A stretch of 64,000 bases of DNA. Origin: Bradyrhizobium sp. CSS354. GTDB lineage: Bacteria > Pseudomonadota > Alphaproteobacteria > Rhizobiales > Xanthobacteraceae. The stretch is taken from NCBI RefSeq assembly GCF_029051725.1, contig NZ_JAACFU010000003.1:124001-188000 (forward strand), given 5' to 3'. Below the pieces are notes generated by a model that was not told the origin of the DNA, made no database searches, and saw only the letters and a program-made list of their open reading frames with translations. A program made the translations under genes and the position numbers. How positions within the stretch are numbered: the stretch's first letter is position 1; each line of letters starts with the position of its first letter. Positions 8,031 through 17,202 of the stretch are shown here, piece after piece.

Positions 8031-9239
8031 ATGGTCGACGTTCTCGCCGCACCGCAACAAGGCAAGGCGGACAGCGCGCTACGCACGCTGACGGGAATCT
8101 CGATCGCGCATTGGGTCAGCCATTTTCATCTGCTGGTCCTGCCGATGCTGTTTCCGTTCCTCAAGAATCAACTCGGCGTCGGCTATGTCGAGCTCGGCTT
8201 TGCCCTGACCGTGTCGGCCGTGGTGTCGGGGCTGACGCAGGCACCGACGGGCTATCTCGTCGACCATTTTGGCGCCCGAAAGATTTTGCTGGGCGGCCTC
8301 ACCCTCGGCGGCTTCGCGCTGATCCTGCTCGGCCTGCACCTGAGCTACGCCTCGCTGATCGCCTGCGCCGTGCTGCTCGGGCTCGCCAATAGCGTTTACC
8401 ATCCCGCCGATTACGCCATCCTCGCCGAGCACATGGACGAAGCGCGGATGGGCCGCGCCTTCTCGATCCACACCTTTGCCGGCTATTTCGGCGGCGCGGT
8501 GGCACCGGCGATCGTCGCCGCGCTGGTCATCGTATCCGGCGGTACCGGTGCGTTGATCGCATCGGGCGCGATCGGCGTTCTGGTTGCGCTGTTGCTGGTG
8601 ACGATGAACATTCCCGATGCCGTCGCGCACAAGACGAAGCCGGGCGCCGAGAACGCACCAAAACAGGCCGTGATCACGCCGGCGCTGATCACGCTCACGG
8701 CGCTGTTCATGCTGCTCAGCCTGTCGGTCGCCGGCATCAACAATTTCGGCGTGGTGGCGCTGATGAGTGGCTATGGCGTGACCTATTCCGCGGCCAATGT
8801 CGCGCTCACCGCTTTCCTCGGTGCAAGCGCCGCCGGCGTGCTCGCGGGCGGCTTCCTTGCCGACCACACCGAGCGCCACGGCTATGTCGCCGCCGCTTGC
8901 TTTGCCGCGAACGCGGCGATCGTGCTGCTGATCGCGCTGGTCACGCTGCCGGGCTGGGCGCTGACCGCCACGATGGCAGCCGCGGGATTCCTCTCCGGCG
9001 TGATCGCGCCCTCGCGCGACATGCTGGTGCGCAATGCAGCACCTCCGGGCGCGGCCGGCCGCGCCTTCGGCATCGTCTCCACCGGCTTCAATCTCGGCGG
9101 CATCGTCAGCCCGCTGCTGTTCGGCTGGATCATGGACCAGAGCGCGCCCCACTGGGTGTTCGGGGCCTCCGTGATCTTCATGGTCGCGACGGTGGTGCTG
9201 TCGCCGTTCACGGAGCGGAAGGCGAAAGCCGGTTCTTAA
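8031..9239 (+). CDS. MFS transporter, fosmidomycin-resistance-like
   Basis: A 402-residue major facilitator with about twelve hydrophobic segments. The loop Y-L-V-D-H-F-G-A-R-K (about residues 79-88) is the MFS motif A between helices 2 and 3. The N-terminal I-S-I-A-H-W-V-S-H-F-H stretch and the helix 4 region S-V-Y-H-P-A-D-Y resemble the Fsr-type drug/H+ antiporters. Export of a small molecule is inferred. It stands alone, convergent with the next MFS gene. Confidence 0.85.
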   Translation: MVDVLAAPQQGKADSALRTLTGISIAHWVSHFHLLVLPMLFPFLKNQLGVGYVELGFALTVSAVVSGLTQAPTGYLVDHFGARKILLGGLTLGGFALILLGLHLSYASLIACAVLLGLANSVYHPADYAILAEHMDEARMGRAFSIHTFAGYFGGAVAPAIVAALVIVSGGTGALIASGAIGVLVALLLVTMNIPDAVAHKTKPGAENAPKQAVITPALITLTALFMLLSLSVAGINNFGVVALMSGYGVTYSAANVALTAFLGASAAGVLAGGFLADHTERHGYVAAACFAANAAIVLLIALVTLPGWALTATMAAAGFLSGVIAPSRDMLVRNAAPPGAAGRAFGIVSTGFNLGGIVSPLLFGWIMDQSAPHWVFGASVIFMVATVVLSPFTERKAKAGS

Positions 9240-9266
9240 GTCACCAGCGCCACTACAAACTTAACC

Positions 9267-9406
9267 GTCGTCCCGGCCTAGTGCGCAATTGCGCACGGGG
9301 GCCGGGACCCATAGCCACCGAAAGGTGTTGCGGCGCGGGCTGGTCAATACCAGTCTTCGTCCAACTAAAAATCGTGGTTATGGATCCCGGCCTTCGCCGG
9401 GATGAC
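9267..9406. repeat. Intergenic palindromic repeat R4 with inserted 16-bp palindrome
   Basis: Same family as R3, but the left arm hairpin has the loop replaced by GTGCGCAATTGCGCAC (9281-9296) inside CCCGGCC...GGCCGGG. The right arm keeps the ordinary CCGGCCTTCGCCGG form. It lies exactly between two convergent genes. Confidence 0.9.
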
Positions 9407-9436
9407 AGTTGTGATTGGGTTGGCTGAAGCCGCCCC

Positions 9437-10783
9437 TTACGTCGGCGACACCGCGCTCTTCAGCGGCGCTGCCTGCGGCGTAGCACCACCGGTCAGCCTG
9501 GCCTTTTCCGTGTTCGGCCAGAGCAGGAGCAGCCCGAGCAGGCCGGAGCCGACCATGATTGCGGCGTTGATGGTGAAGCCGGTCATGTAGCCGTCAAGCA
9601 TGCTGCCGGCGCGCTGGATCACGCTGCCCATCACGAGCGGCGCGATGATGCCCGAAAGGGTATAGAGCGCTCCGTAGATCGCGAGAACCGCGCCGCGCTG
9701 CGACGTCGGCGTGAACTCGCCGAGCATGGGCGGGCAGACGACGTAGATCGCGCCGCACAGGCCGGAGCCGACCACGAGCAGGGCGATCTGAAGGCCGGCG
9801 CCTTGGACGTGCGGCATCATCGCGAGGATCAGGCCGCCGACGATCAGCGGCACCGAGCCGAGCACGCCGCGGGAGATCCGCGACGTGTAGCCGCGTGCCA
9901 GCATCACCTGCGAGATCCAGCCCGTGAGAATGACGATGGTCGCCCCGAACACCCAGGGCAAGATCGAGACGAAGCCCGCCTGAGACTGCGAGAAGCCGAG
10001 GCCCTTGACGATGAAGGGCGTGAACCAGGTGAGCCCGAGCGACAGCGCCCAATAGGCGCCGAAGGTCGCGGTCACACAGCCGATGAAGGTGCGCGATGTC
10101 AGGAGCTGGAGATAGGGTATTTTCGGTTCGATCACGGCCGATGCGTGGGTGTCCAGCGGGCCTTCCTTGCCGAGTGCGAGCCAGGCGGCGACCCAGATGA
10201 GGCCGACGATTCCGAGCGCGCCGAACGCATAGTGCCAGGAATGATTGACGATGATCCAGTTCAGCGCCGGCACCGCCAGGATCACGCCGAAGGCCGACCC
10301 CTGCGACAGGATCGCGGTCGGCATGGTGCGCTTCTCGTCGGGGAACCATTTGTAGACCGCGTGCATCGCCACCGAGGCCGCCGGGCCTTCGCCGGCGCCG
10401 AGCACGATGCGGCAGATCAGGAGCGTGGTGAAAGAGACGGTGCCGACCATCGGAAACTGCGTCAGCGCCCAGATCACCGCGAGCGTCAGCAGCACCCAGC
10501 GGGTCGGCACTTTGTTCACGATGAAGCCGACCACGATGGCCGAGATCGAGAACAGGAAGAAGAACGACGAGCCGAGCAGACCGAACTGCTCGGGCTCGAG
10601 CTTCAGCTCCGTCATGATCGGAACGCCCGCAAGACCGACGACGATCTTGTCGGCGAAGTTCACCAGCATGAAAAGAAACAGGAGAAATGTGACGGTCCAC
10701 GCCCCCTTCGGCGTTTCCTTGGACGTTTCCTTGGACGTGCCTGTCATCTTGCCCGCCGCGGGCTGCGTTGCCTGAGCGCTCAT
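9437..10783 (-). CDS. MFS transporter, anion:cation symporter type
   Basis: A 448-residue transporter with twelve predicted membrane segments. The first helix contains N-F-A-D-K-I-V-V-G-L, and helix 4 has R-I-V-L-G-A-G-E-G-P, both typical of the ACS family that takes up organic anions such as hexuronates, phthalates or tartrate. ATG at 10783 is chosen because GGGGAGAA stands just upstream; the frame extends further 5' but without a better site. The N-terminus carries a 12-bp tandem repeat encoding T-S-K-E twice. The substrate cannot be named. Confidence 0.87.
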   Translation of the reverse strand: MSAQATQPAAGKMTGTSKETSKETPKGAWTVTFLLFLFMLVNFADKIVVGLAGVPIMTELKLEPEQFGLLGSSFFFLFSISAIVVGFIVNKVPTRWVLLTLAVIWALTQFPMVGTVSFTTLLICRIVLGAGEGPAASVAMHAVYKWFPDEKRTMPTAILSQGSAFGVILAVPALNWIIVNHSWHYAFGALGIVGLIWVAAWLALGKEGPLDTHASAVIEPKIPYLQLLTSRTFIGCVTATFGAYWALSLGLTWFTPFIVKGLGFSQSQAGFVSILPWVFGATIVILTGWISQVMLARGYTSRISRGVLGSVPLIVGGLILAMMPHVQGAGLQIALLVVGSGLCGAIYVVCPPMLGEFTPTSQRGAVLAIYGALYTLSGIIAPLVMGSVIQRAGSMLDGYMTGFTINAAIMVGSGLLGLLLLWPNTEKARLTGGATPQAAPLKSAVSPT

Positions 10784-10928
10784 CGTTCTCCCCGTCGTCC
10801 CTTTTTGGCACTTTTTTGATGTGGTCCTCTTAGGAGCTAACAACGGCTTCAATACCAACGCAACCCGGCATTTCCGCAGCAAGTGTGCTACGCAGCAATT
10901 CCACTAATTCCGTCCGGCGCCATTCATC

Positions 10929-11578
<650 letters not shown>

Positions 11579-11582
<4 letters not shown>

Positions 11583-14041
11583 GGCGCGCGCTCTGGGTCC
11601 TCGCCGTGCTGCTCAGCCATTGGCGGCGCCACAAGATGCAATTCGCGACGCTTCTGATCGGGCTGATCGCGGCGACCGCGCTATGGAGCGGCGTGCAGGC
11701 GATCAACCAGCAGGCCCGCAACGCCTATGATCGCGCCGCGGCAACCTTCGGCGGCGCGCGCACGCCGATGCTGGTCGCGCCTGATGCCGCCACCTTTCCG
11801 CAGGAGCTGTTCGTCAAGCTCCGTCGCGCCGGCTGGCCGGTCTCGCCGATGCTGGAAGGACGGGTCCAGGTCAACGGGCACTCGGTCCGGCTGCTCGGCA
11901 TCGAGCCGGTGACGCTGCCGGTCGATGTCGGCAATGCACCGCGCCTCGGCGCCGCCGATCTGAGCAGCTTCGTCGCGCCGCCGGGTCAGACGCTGGTGGC
12001 GAAGGAAACGCTGAGCGATTTGCAGGAGCAGGAGGGCGCGGCACCAGCGATCAGCAATGGCGCAAAACTGCCGCCGCTGCGCGTGCTGCCGCAGCTCGTG
12101 CCCGATGTGCTGGTGGTCGATATCGGCGTGGCACAGCGGCTGCTGAACAAGCCCGACCAGATCTCGCGACTGCTGATCGGCAAACCGAAGGGCAAGCCCG
12201 CGCCATTGGCGAACGTCGTCGGCCATCGCTTGCAGCGGGTCGAGCCGGATGCGGAGACCGAGCTGGAGCGTCTCACCGACAGCTTTCATCTCAACCTCAC
12301 CGCGTTCGGCCTGCTGTCGTTCTTCGTCGGTCTTTTCATCGTCAATTCAGCCGTCGGCCTCGCCTTCGAGCAGCGGCTGCCGATGCTACGCACGCTGCGG
12401 GCCTGCGGTGCCTCGGCGCGACTGGTCAACACCGTGCTGGTGGTCGAGCTCGTGGCGCTGTCGCTGGTCGCAGGCCTGATCGGGCTTGCCTGCGGCTATT
12501 TCATTGCGGCCGCGCTCTTGCCCGACGTCGCGGCGTCTCTGCGTGGACTCTATGGCGCGCAAATCCCGGGGCAGCTCAGCTTGCGACCTGAATGGTGGCT
12601 CGCCGGAATCGGCATCAGCATTGCGGGCGCGCTGGTGGCCGCGGCGACCAGCCTGATCAAGGCTGTCAGGATGCCGGTGCTGGCGACCGCGCAGCCGCGC
12701 GCCTGGCAACAGAGGCAGCGCCGCTGGCTGATCCTGCAAAGCGGAGCAGCCTGCGCCGTGTTCGCGGTCGCGCTATTGCTGCTCCAGTACGGGCAATCGC
12801 TGATCGCCGGCTTTGGCGTGCTGGCAGCGCTGATGTTCGGCGCCGCGTTGATCCTGCCCGCGTTCCTCGAACTCATCCTGCTGGCCGGGCAGCGTTTGGC
12901 GCGGAGGCCGCTCGCCCTGTGGTTCTGGGCGGACAGCCGGCAGCAGCTCTCGGGTTTGTCGCTGGCACTGATGGCGCTGCTGCTCGCGCTCGCCGTCAAT
13001 GTCGGGGTGTCCACCATGGTGGAAACGTTCAGCCGCACTTTTGTTGGCTGGCTCAACGGACGGCTCGCAGCCGATGTCTACATCAGCGCCTCCGACAATG
13101 CCAAAGGCGTCGCGATCCGCGACTGGCTGAAGGAGCGCAGCGATGTCCAGGCGATCCTGTCGGGCGGACGTGCCGAGACGCAGGTACAGGGCCAGCCGGT
13201 GGAGCTGCTCGGCCTGCCCGATCATGCGCTCTATCGCGAGCGCTGGCCGCTGCTGGAAACCGCGCCCCGTGCCTGGACACAACTCATACCCGGCAATGCC
13301 GCGTTCATCAGCGAGCAGCTGAGCCGCCGCCTCAACGTCCGCGTCGGCGATGTCGTTGACGTCCCGGCGCCGGGCGGGACCTGGCAGCTCGACATCGTCG
13401 GCATCTATGCCGACTACGGCAACCCCAAGGGACAGCTTGCGGTGAATGTCGCGGCGCTGATCCGGCAATTTCCGCAGACGCCGCAGACGCGCATCGGCCT
13501 GATTGTCGCGAAGGAGAATATCCCCGGCCTGATCGCGGCGCTGCAGAAGCAGTTTGCGCTCGACGACCGCAGCGTCGCCGACCAGGCGACAGTGAAGGCG
13601 GAGTCGATCCGGATCTTCAACCGCACCTTCGCGGTGACTTCGGCGCTGAACGCGTTCACGCTCGGCGTCGCCGGGATCGCGCTTCTGACCAGCCTTCTCA
13701 CGTTGGCGAATTCCCGCCTGCCGCAGCTTGCGCCACTCTGGGCGATCGGCATCACGCGGCCGCGCCTTGCCGCGATCGAACTGACCAAGACGCTGTCGGT
13801 CGCGCTGTTCACCTCGCTCCTGGCCGTGCCGCTCGGGCTGCTGGTGGCGTGGTGCCTGATCGCGATCGTCAACGTGAAGGCGTTCGGCTGGCGGCTGCCG
13901 TTCCATGTGTTTCCCTTGCAATTGGTCGAACTGGTCGCAGTCGCGCTGTTCGCCTCGTTGCTTGCCGCCCTGCTGCCGATGATCCGATTGGCCCGGATGC
14001 AACCGGCGAGCCTCGTCAAGGTGTTTGCCAATGAGCGCTGA
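11579..14041 (+). CDS. FtsX-like ABC transporter permease, duplicated form
   Basis: An 820-residue membrane protein with an N-terminal anchor (about residues 20-40), a periplasmic domain, three helices near 240-355, a further hydrophobic pair near 390-440, a second periplasmic domain and a final three-helix FtsX block at about 680-800. This duplicated FtsX layout is usual for lipoprotein- or lipid-handling exporters. It is embedded in an operon with four-base and eleven-base overlaps to the ATPase and the lipocalin-like gene. In some species the permease is two genes (attF, attG); here it is one chain. Confidence 0.9.
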
Positions 14042-15113
14042 CAGGATCTCCCGGCGCGCCTTCGCCGGCGGCATCGCCGCGCTCGCGGCAGTCCGCCGCG
14101 CGGGCGCGCAAGGCTATGCCGGGCTCGGCGCGACGGCCGATGGCTTTGCGAAGGTCACACCGGGAAAGACGTTCGCCTTTCCGGGCGATCACGGGCCGCA
14201 TCCGGAGTTTCGCATCGAGTGGTGGTATCTCACGGCGAATCTTGTCGATAGCAGCGGTGCGGCTTGCGGCCTGCAATGGACGCTGTTTCGCCAAGCGACC
14301 CAGCCGGGGCCGCAGGGCGAGGGCTGGGCCAACCAGCAGGTGTGGATGGCGCATGCGGCGGTGACGCGTGCCGACACCCACCGCTTCAGCGAGCTGTTTT
14401 CACGCGGCGGCGTTGGACAGGCTGGCGTCACCGCAAAGCCGTTCTCAGCCTGGATCGACGATTGGGAGATGAACGGATCCGAGCACACCGGCGATCGAAC
14501 CCTGGCGCCGCTGACGTTAAAGGCCTCGGGCGCCGACTTCAGTTACGCGCTGACATTGGAGGCCGATCGTCCCGTGGTGTTGCAGGGCGACGGCGGCTAC
14601 AGCCGCAAGTCGGAGCGCGGGCAGGCCTCCTACTATTACAGCCAGCCGTTCTATCGCGCCCGCGGCACGCTCACCATCGACGACAGGCCGGTCGATGTTT
14701 CCGGTCAGGCCTGGATGGACCGGGAATGGAGCAGCCAGCCGCTCGACGCCGACCAGACCGGCTGGGACTGGTTGTCGCTGCATCTGGCGTCCGGCGACAA
14801 GCTGATGCTGTACCGGCTGCGCCAGAAGGACGGACAAAATCATCCATTCGGCAACTGGATCTCCGCCGCCGGCGACACGCACATGATTGCGGGCGACGAC
14901 GTCCAGATGAGTCCGAAGGCGACCGCCGAGGTCGCGGGACACAAGCTGCCGGTGGAATGGCAGATCGCGATCCCGTCGCGGTCGTTCTCGGTCCAGTGCA
15001 AGCCGCTCAATCCAAAGGCGTGGATGGGGACCGGCTTTTCCTATTGGGAAGGGCCGATCAGCTTTGCCGGCACGCATGACGGCGTTGGCTATCTCGAGCT
15101 GACCGGGTATTGA
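14031..15113 (+). CDS. AttH/CrtC-like lipocalin-domain protein
   Basis: A 360-residue exported protein of the AttH/carotenoid 1,2-hydratase-like family, two lipocalin-like barrels. Supporting segments are H-G-P-H-P-E-F-R-I-E-W-W-Y about residues 48-60 and D-R-E-W-S-S-Q in the second domain (about 229-235), near where family members keep functional Asp/Trp residues. S-R-R-A-F near the start marks a Tat signal. ATG 14031 is preferred over the upstream TTG at 14025; it overlaps the permease stop. Binding of a hydrophobic ligand handed over by the ABC exporter is inferred. Confidence 0.85.
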   Translation: MSADRISRRAFAGGIAALAAVRRAGAQGYAGLGATADGFAKVTPGKTFAFPGDHGPHPEFRIEWWYLTANLVDSSGAACGLQWTLFRQATQPGPQGEGWANQQVWMAHAAVTRADTHRFSELFSRGGVGQAGVTAKPFSAWIDDWEMNGSEHTGDRTLAPLTLKASGADFSYALTLEADRPVVLQGDGGYSRKSERGQASYYYSQPFYRARGTLTIDDRPVDVSGQAWMDREWSSQPLDADQTGWDWLSLHLASGDKLMLYRLRQKDGQNHPFGNWISAAGDTHMIAGDDVQMSPKATAEVAGHKLPVEWQIAIPSRSFSVQCKPLNPKAWMGTGFSYWEGPISFAGTHDGVGYLELTGY

Positions 15114-15140
15114 ACCGGGACCTCGTCGAAGGGACTAGCG

Positions 15141-15527
15141 ATGTATCACTTCACCGCCCTCGTCACGCTGCTGGCGATCCTGTTCTACTTCTTCATCACC
15201 ATCAACGTGTCGCGCTCGCGCACCAAAACCGGCGTCAAAGTGCCGGCAATGTCGGGCCATCCGGATTTTGAGCGCGCGTTCCGAATCCAGATGAACACGC
15301 TGGAATGGATGCCGATCTTCCTGCCGTCGCTCTGGCTGTTTGCGATTTACATCAGCGATGCCGGCGCAGCGGCGATCGGTGCGATCTGGATCATCGGCCG
15401 CATCGTTTACTTCATCGGCTACTCGAAGGCCGCTGCAAAACGCGGCCCGGGATTCTTTATTCAGGGCATCGCGGCCATTGCATTGTGGGCGGGGTCGCTG
15501 GGAGCGTTGGTGCTGCGGCTGGTGTGA
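15141..15527 (+). CDS. MAPEG family membrane protein
   Basis: A 128-residue, four-helix membrane protein. The segment G-H-P-D-F-E-R-A-F-R-I-Q-M-N-T-L-E-W (about residues 39-57) carries the conserved MAPEG Arg, Asn and Glu that build the glutathione site. Family members act as glutathione transferases or peroxidases on lipophilic substrates in the inner membrane. It lies 27 bp after the AttH-like gene in the same direction and may belong to that operon. Confidence 0.88.
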   Translation: MYHFTALVTLLAILFYFFITINVSRSRTKTGVKVPAMSGHPDFERAFRIQMNTLEWMPIFLPSLWLFAIYISDAGAAAIGAIWIIGRIVYFIGYSKAAAKRGPGFFIQGIAAIALWAGSLGALVLRLV

Positions 15528-15554
15528 GGGGCGGGCAAACGCCACACACTCAGT

Positions 15555-15676
15555 GTCGTCCCGGCGAAGGCCGGGACCCATAACCACGGGATGTGGTTTG
15601 ACGAAGATTCGGAGTTACCAGTTCGGGCCCACAACTTCTTCCTGGGATTATGGGTCCCGGCTTTCGCCGGGACGAC
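15555..15676. repeat. Intergenic palindromic repeat R5
   Basis: GTCGTCCCGGCGAAGGCCGG at the left end and the near complement GGCTTTCGCCGGGACGAC at the right end, with C-C-C-A-T-A-A-C-C-A-C interior. It sits at the convergent junction of the MAPEG gene and the binding-protein gene. Confidence 0.9.
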
Positions 15677-15704
15677 ATGGGAGTTATTGGCGCGGTCCTG
15701 ACCT

Positions 15705-16898
15705 TCACTTCGTCAGCGGACAGCCGCTCTCCTTGGCGGTGAAGAACGCCTTCTCGCCGGGAACGACCGCGAGCTGCTTGTAATAGTCCCAGGGCTTCTT
15801 CGATTCCGAGGGCTTCTTGACCTCGAACAGATACATGTCGTGGACCATGCGGCCGTTCTCGAGCACCTTGCCGCCTTGCGCGAAGTCGTCGTCGACCGGC
15901 AGCTCCTTCAGCTTCTTGGCGACCGCATCCGGATCCTTGGTGCCGGCGGCCTTGACCGCCTTGAGATAGCTCAGCGTCGCCGAATAGGTGCCGGCCTGGA
16001 TCATGTTCGGCATCCGGCCGGTGCGCTTGAGAAAGCGTTCACCGAGATGGCGCGTGCGGTCGTTGATATCCCAGTAATAGCCCTCGGTCAGCACCAGGCC
16101 TTGCGCAGCCTGCAAGCCAAGGCCGTTCACTTCGGCGAGCGTCATCAAGAGGCCCGCGAGCTTCTGGCCACCGGAGACGATGCCGAACTCGGACGCCTGC
16201 TTGATCGAGTTGGTGGTGTCGAGGCCGGCATTGGCGAGGCCGACGATCTTCGCCTTCGAGCTCTGCGCCTGGAGCAGGAAGGAGGAGAAGTCCGAGGAGT
16301 TGAGCGGCACGCGCACCGAACCGAGCACCTTGCCGCCATTGGCCGCGACGATCTCGCTGGTGTCCTTTTCCAGCGCGTAGCCGAAGGCGTAGTCCGCGGT
16401 GAGGAAGAACCAGCTGTCGCCGCCGGCCTTGGTCAGCGAGCCGCCGGTGCCGACACCGAGCGCGCGGGTGTCATAGGCCCAGTGGAAACCATAGGGCTGG
16501 CAGGCATCGCCGGTGAGGCGCGAGGTCGCAGCGCCGACGACGATGTCGATTTTCTTCTTTTCCTTGGACAGCTCGTGGATCGCGAGCGCGACCGACGAGG
16601 TCGTCAGCTCCGTGATCATGTCGACGTTCTCGACATCGTACCAGCGGCGCGCGATCGAGGTCGCGAGATCCGGCTTGTTCTGGTGGTCGGCGGTGACGAG
16701 TTCCACCTTCTGGCCCAGCACCTCGCCGCCGAAATCCTCGATCGCCATCCTGGCGGCCTCGACCGACCATTTGCCGCCGTAATCGGCGTAGACGCCGGAC
16801 TGGTCGTTGAGGATGCCGATCTTGACGCCTTGCGCAGAGGCCGGCGCGGCCAGCAGCAGGGTGGAGGTTGCGACAGCGGCCAAAAGTGCTGATTTCAT
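15705..16898 (-). CDS. Branched-chain-amino-acid-type ABC substrate-binding protein (orphan)
   Basis: A 397-residue periplasmic binding protein of the Leu/Ile/Val type I fold. A signal peptide ends at A-S-A-Q-G, followed by V-K-I-G-I-L-N-D-Q-S-G-V-Y, the usual first strand of this family. No permease or ATPase gene lies beside it, so it either serves a transporter encoded elsewhere or acts as a sensor. Ligand unknown. Transcribed in the same direction as the RND pump but separated by about 300 bp with a repeat. Confidence 0.9.
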   Translation of the reverse strand: MKSALLAAVATSTLLLAAPASAQGVKIGILNDQSGVYADYGGKWSVEAARMAIEDFGGEVLGQKVELVTADHQNKPDLATSIARRWYDVENVDMITELTTSSVALAIHELSKEKKKIDIVVGAATSRLTGDACQPYGFHWAYDTRALGVGTGGSLTKAGGDSWFFLTADYAFGYALEKDTSEIVAANGGKVLGSVRVPLNSSDFSSFLLQAQSSKAKIVGLANAGLDTTNSIKQASEFGIVSGGQKLAGLLMTLAEVNGLGLQAAQGLVLTEGYYWDINDRTRHLGERFLKRTGRMPNMIQAGTYSATLSYLKAVKAAGTKDPDAVAKKLKELPVDDDFAQGGKVLENGRMVHDMYLFEVKKPSESKKPWDYYKQLAVVPGEKAFFTAKESGCPLTK

Positions 16899-17202
16899 TC
16901 GTTAGCTCCCAGCAGTTTTCTGTTTTGAAATCGCGCGGATACTAGTGAAGAACCCCGCGCCTGCCCATCCATTGCATGTTGGTCGTTAGTATGAAGGGCG
17001 TGCCAAGCAAACGGCGTCATCCCGGACAAGCGCAGCGCAGATCCGGGACCCATAACCACAGGGCGTCGTTTTGCGAGGACTCGTGGTTGCGCGCTTCGCA
17101 TCAAACTTCGCCCTGGGGTTATGGGTCCCGGCCCCCGTGCGCAATTGCGCACTAGGCCGGGACGACACCGGGTTGGTTGATATGCCAGTGATCATCCCCG
17201 CG
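16899..17202. other. Gene-free interval with repeat R6
   Basis: About 300 bp between the RND gene and the binding-protein gene, both leftward. Half is repeat R6 (17016-17166). The rest should contain the binding-protein promoter; no clear box was found. Confidence 0.5.
17016..17166. repeat. Intergenic palindromic repeat R6 with inserted 16-bp palindrome
   Basis: The left arm reads GTCATCCCGGAC, the right arm GGCCGGGACGAC. The right hairpin carries GTGCGCAATTGCGCAC at 17138-17153 in place of its loop, the mirror arrangement of R4. Confidence 0.88.

Noticed and set aside
10700..10760. 12-bp tandem repeat at the MFS N-terminus as a phase-variation switch
   Set aside because: The unit is a multiple of three, so copy change would not shift the frame, and there are only two or three copies.
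9437..10882. Longer start for the second MFS protein at 10882
   Set aside because: The extra 33 residues are basic and lack a ribosome site, while ATG 10783 follows GGGGAGAA and gives the normal N-terminus.
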